A stretch of DNA of 64,000 nt from Oscillospiraceae bacterium (GCA_020024615.1 JAHHTP010000003.1:19066-83065); one strand, 5' to 3'; counted from the stretch's first letter, positions 34,816-44,513 are shown. Notes: generated by a model from the sequence alone, not told the origin. Numbers and translations: made by a program.

Positions 34816-36732
34816 TTATCTGTCATTCGGCACACAAACGGTCAAAATCTGATGCGGTAACAGATGTGCTCGGGTGAATCCGACCAAAACACCATTTTCA
34901 TATCGCAATACCGTATAACCGCTCTCAAAATTGCTGCGGTTGTATAGTGTGCAGTTGTCACCATCCCACTGCTCGGTAATATCTGCATAAGAAAGCCCAT
35001 ATCCAAACGGATATAGCGGCGTACCAGAAAAATAGCGATAGGTGCGGTTTTCCATGCTGTAATCTTCGAAGTCTGGCAGCTCATCCACACTGTGATAGAA
35101 AGTAACCGGCAATCTGCCACTTGGGGAAACCTTACCGAACAAAATATCCGCCAATGCATTGCCACCCTCTGCACCTGGATAGAAACACTGCACCACGGCA
35201 TCACAGTTCTCATCAGCTTCGGTTAAATTAATCGCACTGCCCGATACATTCACAAACACCGTCGGAACATCTTCTGCCAATACGGCTTTTATCAGTTCTT
35301 TCTGTACATCCGGTAAATCTAGGGTTGTTTTATCACCCGAACTTGCACCGTTGTATGCATCACCCTCCTCGCCTTCCATACTCGGATTTAAACCCATACA
35401 CATAATGACCACATCTGCCTGTCTTACGGCTATGATCGCATCACGAACCGCATTTTGTCCCCAGCCATGTCCCATCGTGCTGTCATAATTTTCAAAAATA
35501 TGGCAGCCTTTAGCATAAACGACATCCGCACCAACCGTGTCCGCCGCATCCTGAATACCACGCAGCAGAGTGGTATATCTTGACGGAATACCATTATAGT
35601 TGCCAAGTAGCACATCAGTCGCATCTGCATTCGGACCAATAACAGCAATGGTCTTTCCCTGCATATCCGAAAGTGGCAGGATGCCGTTGTTTTTGAGCAA
35701 AACCATTGTTTCGGATGCCATTTTACGATTTAATTCCCGGTGCTCTTTGCATTCTACAACACTGAACGGAATGTCATCATATACGCAATCGTCATCAAAC
35801 ATTCCCAGACGAAATCTAGCAGTAAACAGCATTTCTACTGCTTTAGTGATGGTTTCCTCAGTAATCAAACCAGCTGCGACTGCTGCCTGCAAATACGGAT
35901 ACGCATCACCGCAGTTTAATTCACAGCCATTGTTGACTGCAAGTGCTGCACTCTCAGCACGGGTTTCAGTAATATGATGATTCTTGTCAATATCGCAGAT
36001 TGCCCCACAGTCGGATACAACATAGCCCTGAAAACCGAATTCCTCACGCAAAATTTTACGAAGCAGTGTTTCGGATGCACAGCACGCCTCACCATTGGTA
36101 CGGTTGTATGCACCCATAACTGCTGACGGATCCGCTTTTTCGATGACACGGCGGAATGCATATAAATATGTTTCGTATAAATCCTTTTCATTTACCTGTG
36201 CATCAAAAGAATGACGCTTGCTTTCCGGCCCAGAATGCACAGCATAATGTTTTAAGGTTGCATCGCATTTGCGGTATTTCGGATCATTTCCCTCCTGTAA
36301 ACCTTTTACAAACGCAATTGCCATTTCAGCAGTTAAGTACGGGTCTTCACCATAAGTTTCATGCCCTCTACCCCAGCGTGGATCACGGAAAATATTGATA
36401 TTTGGCGACCAGCAGGTTAGCCCCTCATAAATTTTTGTGGAACCAAATTGTTTGTACTGATTATATTTTGCTCTCTGTTCATCCGAAATGGCTGTCGCCA
36501 CACGGTTCATCAATACGGTGTCAAAGCTTGCCGCCATACTGATTGCTTGTGGAAATACGGTTGCGCAGCCGCTTCTTGCAACACCATGCAAAGACTCATT
36601 CCACCAGTTATATTCTGGCACACCAAGTCGCTCAATGGCTGGTGCAGTGTAGCAAAGCTGAGAAATTTTCTCTGCTAATGTCATTTTAGATACCAGTTCT
36701 TTTGCTCTCGCAGCAAAATCTGTTTTCTTCAT
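34816..36732 (-). CDS. glycoside hydrolase family 3 beta-glycosidase
   Basis: A 638-residue GH3 enzyme of the beta-glucosidase/beta-xylosidase branch. YNWWNESLHG, the KHYAVHSGPE block and the nucleophile D241 in YVVSDCGAI match xylosidase-type members. The second domain extends to about residue 560; the C-terminal FnIII domain of 700-plus-residue relatives is reduced to about 50 residues. No signal peptide, so intracellular. The start at 36732 follows GGGGGAGG by 7 bp; the frame to 36792 lacks one. Probably cleaves short plant-derived oligosaccharides. Single gene. Confidence 0.9.
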   Translation of the reverse strand: MKKTDFAARAKELVSKMTLAEKISQLCYTAPAIERLGVPEYNWWNESLHGVARSGCATVFPQAISMAASFDTVLMNRVATAISDEQRAKYNQYKQFGSTKIYEGLTCWSPNINIFRDPRWGRGHETYGEDPYLTAEMAIAFVKGLQEGNDPKYRKCDATLKHYAVHSGPESKRHSFDAQVNEKDLYETYLYAFRRVIEKADPSAVMGAYNRTNGEACCASETLLRKILREEFGFQGYVVSDCGAICDIDKNHHITETRAESAALAVNNGCELNCGDAYPYLQAAVAAGLITEETITKAVEMLFTARFRLGMFDDDCVYDDIPFSVVECKEHRELNRKMASETMVLLKNNGILPLSDMQGKTIAVIGPNADATDVLLGNYNGIPSRYTTLLRGIQDAADTVGADVVYAKGCHIFENYDSTMGHGWGQNAVRDAIIAVRQADVVIMCMGLNPSMEGEEGDAYNGASSGDKTTLDLPDVQKELIKAVLAEDVPTVFVNVSGSAINLTEADENCDAVVQCFYPGAEGGNALADILFGKVSPSGRLPVTFYHSVDELPDFEDYSMENRTYRYFSGTPLYPFGYGLSYADITEQWDGDNCTLYNRSNFESGYTVLRYENGVLVGFTRAHLLPHQILTVCVPNDR

Positions 36733-36974
36733 CTTAAATCCTCCCCCATTTTCGGTTATCCCTATCACATTTCTCCAAAGATGCAATTCCAAAGCAAAGA
36801 TGTTTTCTCATCCTTCGATGCCTGTATATATCTAGGAGAAAATAACATAAACATTAGTTGTAATATCCCATGTATCGCTCCATAGAATCCATCAATTCAA
36901 ACAAAGTTTCCTGCAAATAGGTGTGATAGCAAACTCTGTTAATTGCGAACACCATCGGAATATATTACGAATAT

Positions 36975-37505
36975 TCAAACTGAATGACTCGTAAATAGTT
37001 CTCTCTTACATTCATTATATTTCCCCTTTATTTCACTGACAAGCTGCCAGGCTATACCTCCTTTTTTGAGATATTCTGGTGCATTTTTCAAGTTCACCCA
37101 CCGAGCACTGTCAACCTCTTTGGAAAGTGTAAAGTCAGCTTTTTTGACATCAGCCCGAAATCCAAACATCAGCATATTCTTTTTCTCATGGAAATAGCTT
37201 TTGATGTAGGTCAAATTCTGCACATCCAGCCCAATTTCTTCTTCAATTTCCCGTATAGCCGTTTGCTCAGCTGTTTCCCCTTTCTGAATAAAACCGGCCA
37301 CGCAGACCTCATTCTGCTGTGACACATAGCTTTGTTTGAGCAATGCTACCTGATTATGTTCATTCACAACAGCGCAGATAACGCAGACAGAAAATTCTTC
37401 CCAGAACGGTTTCAAACACCGGTTGCAGTATGGAAGCATTCCTTCATCACCGATTTCTTTGGGCGTCAACTTCTCCCCACAGTACGGACAATAGGCAAAT
37501 GACAT
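36975..37505 (-). CDS. Nudix hydrolase with N-terminal zinc ribbon
   Basis: A 176-residue cytosolic Nudix hydrolase. Residues 5-32 hold a zinc ribbon (CPYCG, then CNRC) and the Nudix box is complete: G, five residues, E, seven residues, then REIEEEIGL. The zinc ribbon is typical of NADH pyrophosphatase (NudC)-like proteins, but the NudC downstream SQPWPFPxS motif is not seen, so the substrate is open. The start at 37505 follows GGGAGG; the longer frame to 37538 does not. The 36733-36974 gap contains nothing I can support. Confidence 0.9.
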   Translation of the reverse strand: MSFAYCPYCGEKLTPKEIGDEGMLPYCNRCLKPFWEEFSVCVICAVVNEHNQVALLKQSYVSQQNEVCVAGFIQKGETAEQTAIREIEEEIGLDVQNLTYIKSYFHEKKNMLMFGFRADVKKADFTLSKEVDSARWVNLKNAPEYLKKGGIAWQLVSEIKGKYNECKRELFTSHSV

Positions 37506-37599
37506 CTGACTCCCTCCCTTATGCTTTAAGAGTAGCACAAATCGATTATTTTGTAAAGTATTTTTTCCACAAATGTAAAAAAATGTTCACAAACACAAG

Positions 37600-37628
37600 T
37601 TGACAAGGTATGGAATAAATGATATAAT
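37600..37628 (+). promoter_or_regulatory. consensus promoter of the riboswitch/ATPase transcript
   Basis: Perfect TTGACA (37600-37605) and TATAAT (37623-37628) with 17-bp spacing, giving a leader of about 215 nt. Confidence 0.9.
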
Positions 37629-37645
37629 AAGCATATAAATAAAAT

Positions 37646-37738
37646 CGTATGAGGGAGTAGCAAGCGTAAAAACGCAGCAAGTCAACATCACTGGTCTCGT
37701 AAGTAGCCTGGCTTGCTTTAATTTGCAAGACTCATGTA
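37646..37738 (+). promoter_or_regulatory. yybP-ykoY (manganese) riboswitch aptamer
   Basis: The leader contains GAGGGAGTAGC (37651-37661) and GTCAACATCAC (37681-37691), the two conserved loops of the yybP-ykoY Mn2+ aptamer. Outer helix P1 can form between TATGAG (37648-37653) and CTCATG (37731-37736); GCAAGC (37660-37665) can pair with GCTTGC (37711-37716). The 3' strand of P1 overlaps a downstream alternative hairpin, so ligand binding can be passed to the expression platform. This class normally turns genes on with Mn2+, which fits an exporter. Confidence 0.87.
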
Positions 37739-37827
37739 TAGTATAAAATTCTATACTCGAGTCCTCTATATGTCTGAAACTCAGACTCAAGTATAGCACA
37801 TAACGTTATACTTGGGTCTTTTTTTAT
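37727..37827 (+). terminator. switching expression platform ending in a terminator
   Basis: Four related segments: A1 GACTCATGTATAG (37729-37741), A2 CTATACTCGAGTC (37751-37763), A3 GACTCAAGTATAG (37784-37796) and A4 TATACTTGGGTC (37807-37818) followed by seven or more T. A1 pairs with A2, A2 with A3 (12 of 13), and A3 with A4 (terminator). P1 of the aptamer uses part of A1, so Mn2+ binding should free A2 to pair with A3 and prevent termination. Confidence 0.8.
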
Positions 37828-37851
37828 TATAATAAGAAAGAAGGGTATGTA

Positions 37852-40488
37852 ATGAAGTATTACTGCAAAACCAAAGAGGATGTTCTGCAAGCGGTATCAA
37901 CAACAGAAACTGGATTAACCTCTGCTGAAGCACAAAAAAGGCTGGAACAAAATGGAAAAAACAAACTGGCTGCCGCAAAAGGCAAATCCTTAATCCGCCG
38001 TTTTTTGGAGCAGCTTGCCGATCCGATGATTATTATTCTGCTGGCTGCTGCCGGCATCAGCGGCGTACTTGCTGTTGTGGAAAACGAAAGCTTTACCGAT
38101 GTTATTATTATCCTGGCTGTGGTACTAATCAACGCTGTGTTGGGTGTCTATCAGGAAAGCAAAGCAGAAAAAGCAATCGAGGCATTGCAGGAGATGTCCG
38201 CCGCCACATCCAAAGTACTGCGTGACGGAAAAGTTATCACCATCCACAGTGAAGATCTGGTTATCGGTGATGTGATTCTGCTTGAAGCAGGTGATGCTGT
38301 TCCAGCGGATGCCAGAATTCTGGAAAATGCCAGCTTGAAGGTTGAAGAAGCTGCTTTAACCGGTGAATCGGTTCCGGTTTCCAAATTTATTGATATTATC
38401 AATTTAACGGACGGCGCGAAGGATGTGCCACTCGGCGATCGTAAAAATATGTTGTATATGGGTTCCACTGTTGTTTACGGACGCGGCAGAGCCGTTGTCA
38501 CCAATACTGGTATGGACACCGAAATGGGTAAAATTGCGGATGCACTGCAAAACGCGCAGGACGGCCAAACCCCGCTCCAATTAAAACTTACCCAGCTTTC
38601 CAAAACTCTAACCTGGCTGGTACTGGGCATCTGTATTGTTGTGTTCGGTGTACAGTTAATCAAAGCAGGCAGTTTTAATGTTGACATTTTGATGGATTCC
38701 TTTATGGTTGCCGTATCGCTGGCAGTAGCTGCTATTCCGGAAGGTCTGGCTGCGGTCGTGACAGTCGTGCTATCCATCGGTGTTACCAATATGTCCAAGC
38801 GTCATGCAATCATCCGTAAATTGACTGCTGTGGAAACACTCGGATGTGCACAAATTATCTGTTCGGATAAAACTGGTACACTGACACAGAATAAAATGAC
38901 CGTTGTAGATCACTTCGGAGAAAACGAAGCAGATATTTCTGTCGCTATGGCACTATGCAATGACGCGGAATTAAATAGTGACAGTAGTATTACTGGTGAA
39001 CCGACCGAAGCTGCACTGGTTGACTGGGCAAATCGGCTGAACCTGCCAAAGTATCAGCTGAAAGAAAAATCCCCTCGTATCGGAGAGGCTCCATTTGATT
39101 CCGGCAGAAAAATGATGTCCACCATCCATCAGACGGATCACGGTTTTATCCAATATACCAAAGGCGCACCGGATGTTGTCATTGATCGATGCACCCACTA
39201 TCTCGAAAACGGAAAAATGGTTCCAATGACAGCGGAGTATACCCAGAAAATTCTCACTGCTAACAAACAGATGGCAGATAAAGCACTTCGCGTTCTTGCT
39301 TGTGCCGAACGCATATGGGACACCAAACCAGAAAAATACACCCCAAAAGCACTGGAAACCGATCTCTGCTTTGTTGGCTTATGCGGTATGATTGATCCAG
39401 TTCGTCCGGAAGTCAAGGATGCAATTGTAGAATGCCGTAGCGCAGGAATCCGTCCGATCATGATCACTGGCGACCATGTAGACACTGCCGTTGCCATTGC
39501 TAAGGAACTTGGCATTATCGATGAACACACCAGAGCCATCACTGGTGCGCAGTTAAATGAACTGTCTGACGCAGAATTTGAAAAACAGTTCACCGAGATT
39601 TCAGTATATGCCCGTGTACAGCCAGAACATAAGACGCGTATCGTTAATGCATGGAGAAAAGCTGGCTATGTTACAGCTATGACCGGTGACGGTGTCAACG
39701 ATGCTCCATCCATCAAATCAGCAGATATTGGTGTCGGTATGGGCATCACTGGTACCGATGTTACTAAAAATGTAGCCGATATGGTTTTGACCGATGATAA
39801 CTTTGCAACCATCGTTGGTGCTGTTGAGGAAGGCAGACGCATCTACGACAATATTCGAAAAGCAATTCAGTTTCTGCTTGGCTCCAATATGAGTGAAGTC
39901 TTGAGTATCTTTACCGCCACACTGCTTGGTTTTACCATCTTAAAACCGGTTCATCTGCTTTGGATCAATTTAATCACCGACACCTTCCCAGCACTGGCTT
40001 TGGGTACCGAAAAGGCAGAACCGAACATTATGAAACGAAAACCGCGTGATGCAAAAGCGGGTGTATTCTCAGGTGGTATGGGCTTTGATATCGCATATCA
40101 AGGTATTATCGTTACCATTCTGGTTCTGACATCCTACTTTATCGGTCACTATATTGAAACAGGCGTCTGGAGCATTACAAACAGCACAGACGGCATGACT
40201 ATGGCATTTTTGACCATGTCTATGGCAGAAATCTTCCATAGCTTCAATATGCGTTCTCAGCGTCAGAGTATCTTCAAGCTCGGCAAGCAAAACAAATTGT
40301 TGCTGTTGGCTTCCCTTGGCTCACTGGTTGCAACTACACTGGTTTGTGAAGTCCCATTCCTTGCAGAAGCATTTGGGTTTGCAACTGTAGAACCGCTAGA
40401 GTATCTGATTGCCGCAGGTCTGGGATTGCTGATTATCCCGATTGTTGAAATTGTCAAGCTGATTCAGCGTAAAATCTCTAAAGATTAA
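37852..40488 (+). CDS. P2-type cation-transporting ATPase (Ca2+/Mn2+ class)
   Basis: An 878-residue P-type ATPase with about ten membrane helices. Landmarks: ALTGES (actuator), PEGL in helix 4, the phosphorylated D339 in SDKTGT, TGDGVND and GTDVTKNVADMV. By sequence it belongs to the PMCA/SERCA-like class; the yybP-ykoY riboswitch upstream indicates that manganese export is its main role, as for YoaB-type pumps. AAGAAGGG precedes the ATG. A strong terminator follows, then tRNA-Pro. Monocistronic. Confidence 0.93.
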   Translation: MKYYCKTKEDVLQAVSTTETGLTSAEAQKRLEQNGKNKLAAAKGKSLIRRFLEQLADPMIIILLAAAGISGVLAVVENESFTDVIIILAVVLINAVLGVYQESKAEKAIEALQEMSAATSKVLRDGKVITIHSEDLVIGDVILLEAGDAVPADARILENASLKVEEAALTGESVPVSKFIDIINLTDGAKDVPLGDRKNMLYMGSTVVYGRGRAVVTNTGMDTEMGKIADALQNAQDGQTPLQLKLTQLSKTLTWLVLGICIVVFGVQLIKAGSFNVDILMDSFMVAVSLAVAAIPEGLAAVVTVVLSIGVTNMSKRHAIIRKLTAVETLGCAQIICSDKTGTLTQNKMTVVDHFGENEADISVAMALCNDAELNSDSSITGEPTEAALVDWANRLNLPKYQLKEKSPRIGEAPFDSGRKMMSTIHQTDHGFIQYTKGAPDVVIDRCTHYLENGKMVPMTAEYTQKILTANKQMADKALRVLACAERIWDTKPEKYTPKALETDLCFVGLCGMIDPVRPEVKDAIVECRSAGIRPIMITGDHVDTAVAIAKELGIIDEHTRAITGAQLNELSDAEFEKQFTEISVYARVQPEHKTRIVNAWRKAGYVTAMTGDGVNDAPSIKSADIGVGMGITGTDVTKNVADMVLTDDNFATIVGAVEEGRRIYDNIRKAIQFLLGSNMSEVLSIFTATLLGFTILKPVHLLWINLITDTFPALALGTEKAEPNIMKRKPRDAKAGVFSGGMGFDIAYQGIIVTILVLTSYFIGHYIETGVWSITNSTDGMTMAFLTMSMAEIFHSFNMRSQRQSIFKLGKQNKLLLLASLGSLVATTLVCEVPFLAEAFGFATVEPLEYLIAAGLGLLIIPIVEIVKLIQRKISKD

Positions 40489-40502
40489 GTTTTATGTTTA
40501 CT

Positions 40503-40536
40503 GTGTGGTCTAATTTTTTCAGACCACACTTTTTTA
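40503..40536 (+). terminator. terminator of the P-type ATPase
   Basis: GTGTGGTCT (40503-40511) pairs with AGACCACAC (40521-40529), followed by six T. Confidence 0.92.
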
Positions 40537-40587
40537 TTGAAAAAGGCTTTTCTTTTTACACGCAATGTGCTATAATATAAATAATAT

Positions 40588-40663
40588 CTGGGTGTGGCGC
40601 AGCTGGTAGCGTGCTGCCTTGGGGTGGCAGAGGCCGTGGGTTCAAGTCCCGTCACTCAGACCA
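40588..40663 (+). tRNA. tRNA-Pro (anticodon GGG)
   Basis: A 76-nt tRNA with encoded CCA. The acceptor CTGGGTG pairs with CACTCAG with one G-U; the D arm, the anticodon stem CTGCC/GGCAG with loop TTGGGGT (anticodon GGG), and the T arm with GGTTCAAGTCC are all present. TATAAT at 40571-40576 is the likely -10. A terminator follows immediately. Confidence 0.95.
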
Positions 40664-40706
40664 ACGCTGAAAATCTTTATTTTTGAGGATTTCAGCGTTT
40701 TTTCTT
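40663..40706 (+). terminator. terminator of tRNA-Pro
   Basis: AACGCTGAAAATC (40663-40675) pairs with GATTTCAGCGTT (40688-40699), followed by a T-run. Confidence 0.9.
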
Positions 40707-40765
40707 TTGTAATGCACCACGATGTACAAATATAGGCAAATCTATACTATGATTTTTCTTCACCA

Positions 40766-40797
40766 AAAAAGATGGTTTTCTCTACGAAAACCATCTT
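40766..40797 (-). terminator. terminator of the DUF4300 remnant
   Basis: On the minus strand GATGGTTTTC pairs with GAAAACCATC, followed by TTTTTTGG. It is placed as a normal 3' terminator of the broken gene. Confidence 0.75.
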
Positions 40798-40802
40798 ATC
40801 TA

Positions 40803-41120
40803 CTATGAAAGCAGCTGATTGTTTTCCAGCACAATCGGTGCCAATTCTGTTTCATCGCCGTACAAATCTGCTCTCCCCAATACATGCTGCTTCCGTTCTT
40901 CACGATTGTGGAACTTCGTTGCCTGGAACGGAAATTGCGGTCCATACTTTTCAACAAATAATAGCCTATCCTCTATTTCCAGTAAAACACCGGTATGTCC
41001 TACAAAACGCACTTCGTTCTTTTTTGCTAAGAATGAAAACTTATCTACCCATTTTTCGCATACAGGAAAATCTGGGGCTATTTCTAAATATAATTGACTT
41101 TCCTCTCTATCAATGCTATA
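40803..41120 (-). pseudogene. C-terminal remnant of a DUF4300 protein gene
   Basis: The minus-strand frame reads about 105 codons that match the C-terminus of DUF4300 proteins (a YxxxxxREESQLYLE-like block, GHTGVLLE, LLFVEKYG, FQATKFHNREE, PIVLENNQLLS). No start codon with ribosome site exists and the N-terminal half of the family is absent; the open frame runs into the promoter and 5' end of the divergent sulfatase gene. DUF4300 proteins are normally exported lipoproteins. The intact terminator at 40766-40797 suggests 5' truncation, perhaps by the event that placed the sulfatase here. Confidence 0.65.
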
Positions 41121-41122
41121 AT
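41094..41122 (+). promoter_or_regulatory. promoter of the sulfatase
   Basis: TTGACT (41094-41099) and TATAAT (41117-41122) with 17-bp spacing. It overlaps the broken 5' end of the DUF4300 remnant. Confidence 0.8.
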
Positions 41123-41158
41123 GCAGATAGCAATAACATATAAAGAAAGGAAATTTAT

Positions 41159-42481
41159 ATGAATATACTGGTTATTTTTGCGGATCAGCAGCACAAATAT
41201 GCGCTCGGTGCTGTGGATTCCCAGTTCATCACCCCTAACTTAGATACACTTTGCAAGGAAGGCGTCTTGTTTGAAAACGGTTATTCCAACAATCCTGTCT
41301 GTGGACCATACCGCGGCTGCCTTATGACCGGCAGCTATACCAACCACTGCAAAGTCATCAACAATGGTGACCCACTTCCAGATCATCTGCCGTCAATGGC
41401 ACAAATTCTGCTTGACCACGGCTATATGACCGGATTTACCGGAAAATGGCATCTCGGCGGCAATGGCGCTACCCCGATTCCAGAAAATATTCGTGGTGGA
41501 TTTGAACGCTTTATCGGCTATCAGTGTTATAACGGCTTTGAACCGAAACCACCATATAACAACGCTGTCGTATTCTTCGATGAAAATAATCAGCCACATC
41601 AGTTTGACAAACACCGCACTGATGCCACTACAGATCTAGCAATCTCCCAGCTGAATGAGATGATTGCATCCGGAAAGCCGTTCTTCCAATTGGTTGGCTA
41701 TCAAGCCCCACATTATCCAGAACAGCCGTCCGAAGCATTTGCAAAACTCTATGAGGGCAAAATTTTTGACAAAACCCCAGATTTTACAGAAGTTGATCCA
41801 TATACCCCAACTTACAGCCCATTCTCTCCCCGCCCATTTGAAAACTGTCCGGATTATCAACGCTATGGTGGCGATATGGATAAATATCAGCAACTATATG
41901 CAGGATTGGTCTCACAGGTGGATGCTGGTGTTGGCAGAATCATTGAAAACTTAAAGCAGCAGGGTGTCTATGAAGATACATTGATTTTGTACACCGCCGA
42001 TCATGGAGATATGCAGGGAAGCCACGGACTCAAAAATAAATGCCTCCCATTTGAAAAATCCTGTGGTGTTCCATTTGTTGCAAAATACCCGAATGGCTGC
42101 AAAAATGTCCGCTCTGCTGCCCCTGTTTCGGGAATTGATATCTTCCCAACCGTCTTAGAAGCTGCCGGCATCACCGATATCAAGGCCGATGGCATTCCAC
42201 TTATCCCCATTCTAACCGGTCAGGGTAAGCTGGCGCGTAATTACATTGCCGTTGAGTCTACCATTCCAAACAACAATGAACCAGAATGGAGTGATATCCG
42301 TTATTGGCGTATGCTGCGGGATGAACAGTACAAGCTGGTTGTTTCTAGTGAAAACAACGAACCATGCTTCCTGTTTGATATGCAGAGCGACCCATATGAG
42401 CTGCACAATCTAATAAATGATCCAACCTATGCCAAACGCATCGAACAAATGAACGCATTATTGCAGCAGGAATTAAACTGA
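41159..42481 (+). CDS. sulfatase (alkaline phosphatase superfamily)
   Basis: A 440-residue cytosolic sulfatase. C48 in CGPYRGCLMTG is the residue converted to formylglycine; this needs an activating enzyme such as anSME, not encoded in the window. Metal ligands are in FADQQ (D9, Q10) and ADHGD. The family removes sulfate (or phosphonate) esters from glycans. AAAGGAA precedes the ATG. It is convergent with the GH35 gene, so desulfation and galactoside cleavage may be linked, though they are not in one operon. Confidence 0.9.
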   Translation: MNILVIFADQQHKYALGAVDSQFITPNLDTLCKEGVLFENGYSNNPVCGPYRGCLMTGSYTNHCKVINNGDPLPDHLPSMAQILLDHGYMTGFTGKWHLGGNGATPIPENIRGGFERFIGYQCYNGFEPKPPYNNAVVFFDENNQPHQFDKHRTDATTDLAISQLNEMIASGKPFFQLVGYQAPHYPEQPSEAFAKLYEGKIFDKTPDFTEVDPYTPTYSPFSPRPFENCPDYQRYGGDMDKYQQLYAGLVSQVDAGVGRIIENLKQQGVYEDTLILYTADHGDMQGSHGLKNKCLPFEKSCGVPFVAKYPNGCKNVRSAAPVSGIDIFPTVLEAAGITDIKADGIPLIPILTGQGKLARNYIAVESTIPNNNEPEWSDIRYWRMLRDEQYKLVVSSENNEPCFLFDMQSDPYELHNLINDPTYAKRIEQMNALLQQELN

Positions 42482-42581
42482 ATATAAAAACACAAAGCCT
42501 GAACTTCGCAGATAAAACTGGAGTCCAAGCTATTTTTATTATTTGCTTGTAAGTTCGTTTTGTGCTAACATCATATCTAAA

Positions 42582-44513
42582 TTAAATACACAGAATCGGC
42601 TCATCCGCCGCCCATACAGATGGGACATGCACACCCGGTTTAAATTCACATTCCAGATATATCGTGTCTTTATCCACATCCCTAAACGGTTGGTACTGAA
42701 TATACCCTTTTCGGTCAGCAAGACGACGCACATCAATCACCCAGTTATCGCCATACAGATAGTAATCAGAAATCATCCTTCCATCCGCCCAGAATCCGGC
42801 AAGATTGCCCTGCGCACGAATCACCAAATAGGTTGTCTGAGCATCCCATGAAATCTCATATTCTTCGGTCAGATCCGGAATATTCAAATGCCCCAACAGA
42901 AGATTTGCAGAATGGATTGAATCCACTTTCTGCACTGAGAGTTCATGCAACGCAGTCGGCTGATATTTAATCGGTTCCACCAGCAAAATTGTGGCATCAT
43001 CAATCTTATTCATGCCATCCTGCAACACGATTTTTTGTCCATCTTTCAATACTACCACCGGTTCAATCCCTGGAATTTTCTCAAAAGTCAATTCATTTTC
43101 CTGCATCAACACCGGTTGTGCAGTAATGTAGTCTATTTCCAAACCAGCTAGATTCAATCCTACTGGCATGATAAAGCAGCAGTCTTCTGGCACATTAACG
43201 GTCATGAAAATCGTTCTATCTTCCAGCACAAAGGCAAATTCTTTCGCTGGATGTGCTGGCAGTTTCAACAAACGGGTATGGTTGTTAACAAATAGAAATC
43301 CGCCCTTGCCATCGGTACGGAATGCACACCGCAGTGTTATATGGTCATCGGTATCTTTCGGCGTAATATCTGGTAACAACGAATCCATTGGTGCCAGCAT
43401 ATGACCGAAATTGTGCAGAAACTCATGAATGCGTCCCAATTTGAAATAACTTTCCCTAAACTGTCCCTGGTCGCCGATTGGTGACTGGAAATCATAGGAT
43501 AACACTGGACAATCGTTGGGGTAACCAGTCGCTTTGCTTTCCTGCATCGTGGTTTTTCCAAGCGGATTGATGCCGCCGTGATACATATAGTACCCCAACA
43601 AATTAACACCATTTCCAATTTTCGTTATGATTAATGAAACAATATCCAACGCTGAAAACAGCGGTCTGCGGTGATAGGTCACCTGATTGCCGCCGCCCAC
43701 TTCGCAGGTCAGATACGGATATTTTCCGGCATATTTGTCTTTCTGCGCTTTAGTTTCTCCAAGCAAATCCGCTCCAATCAAACCATCCCACCGCTGATGC
43801 GAAAAGAAAAAGTTGCTGTTTGATAACATCGGATCAATATTCTGGGTCCACGGTGCTTCCGGGTATCCGCCGAACATTGGCAGCAGCGTGTCCGGAAGCT
43901 CTGCATCCCCCCATGCAGTTGCCGTAAACAGTGGTGCTTTTAACCCTTCATCCACCACCATCTGACGCACCATTTCCAAATATTCCGGATGACAGGTCAT
44001 CTCGTTTTCAATTTGAATGCCAAATAGTGGCAGTCCTTTTACCTGCTGGGCAACCGCATGAATATATCGGCGCACATACCCGATATATGGCTCTGTATTC
44101 GAACGTAGTGTGTCTTTACACTCTGTACAAAGCCAATCCGGAAAGCCACCATTGCGACACTCTCCGTGTGCCCATGGTCCGATACGTAGACAGAATTCCA
44201 ATCCCGTTTCATGACATAATTCAATAAACCGGCGAATATTGCGATTCCCCGAAAAATCAAAACTACCTTTATCCTCCTCATGATGAATCCAGAACACATA
44301 GGATGCTACTATATCCACACCGCCGTCCTTGAGCTTCTGCAATTCTTCTTCCCAGCTATACGCATCAAAACGGCTGTAATGGAACTCTGCCATAACCGGC
44401 AGCCATGGCTTTTTATCCTTTAATAGCATACGATTGGTAACGGTAATTTTATCATCCCCGAATTCCGGCAGAATTTTTGTCGCCGGGCGGGAAAAACTTG
44501 CATCAAATTTCAT
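42582..44513 (-). CDS. glycoside hydrolase family 35 beta-galactosidase
   Basis: A 643-residue GH35 enzyme. The TIM barrel spans about residues 35-350 with acid/base E171 in QIENE and nucleophile E271 in TCEVGGG; beta-sandwich domains follow. No signal peptide, so it hydrolyses imported galactosides, for example galacto-oligosaccharides or host glycans. The start at 44513 follows GAGGGAC by 5 bp; the longer frame does not have a ribosome site. Single gene. Confidence 0.92.
   Translation of the reverse strand: MKFDASFSRPATKILPEFGDDKITVTNRMLLKDKKPWLPVMAEFHYSRFDAYSWEEELQKLKDGGVDIVASYVFWIHHEEDKGSFDFSGNRNIRRFIELCHETGLEFCLRIGPWAHGECRNGGFPDWLCTECKDTLRSNTEPYIGYVRRYIHAVAQQVKGLPLFGIQIENEMTCHPEYLEMVRQMVVDEGLKAPLFTATAWGDAELPDTLLPMFGGYPEAPWTQNIDPMLSNSNFFFSHQRWDGLIGADLLGETKAQKDKYAGKYPYLTCEVGGGNQVTYHRRPLFSALDIVSLIITKIGNGVNLLGYYMYHGGINPLGKTTMQESKATGYPNDCPVLSYDFQSPIGDQGQFRESYFKLGRIHEFLHNFGHMLAPMDSLLPDITPKDTDDHITLRCAFRTDGKGGFLFVNNHTRLLKLPAHPAKEFAFVLEDRTIFMTVNVPEDCCFIMPVGLNLAGLEIDYITAQPVLMQENELTFEKIPGIEPVVVLKDGQKIVLQDGMNKIDDATILLVEPIKYQPTALHELSVQKVDSIHSANLLLGHLNIPDLTEEYEISWDAQTTYLVIRAQGNLAGFWADGRMISDYYLYGDNWVIDVRRLADRKGYIQYQPFRDVDKDTIYLECEFKPGVHVPSVWAADEPILCI

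Noticed and set aside
37729..37818. CRISPR-like or mobile repeat array from the four related 13-nt segments
   Set aside because: Segments alternate in orientation and explain themselves as alternative pairing partners of an RNA switch.
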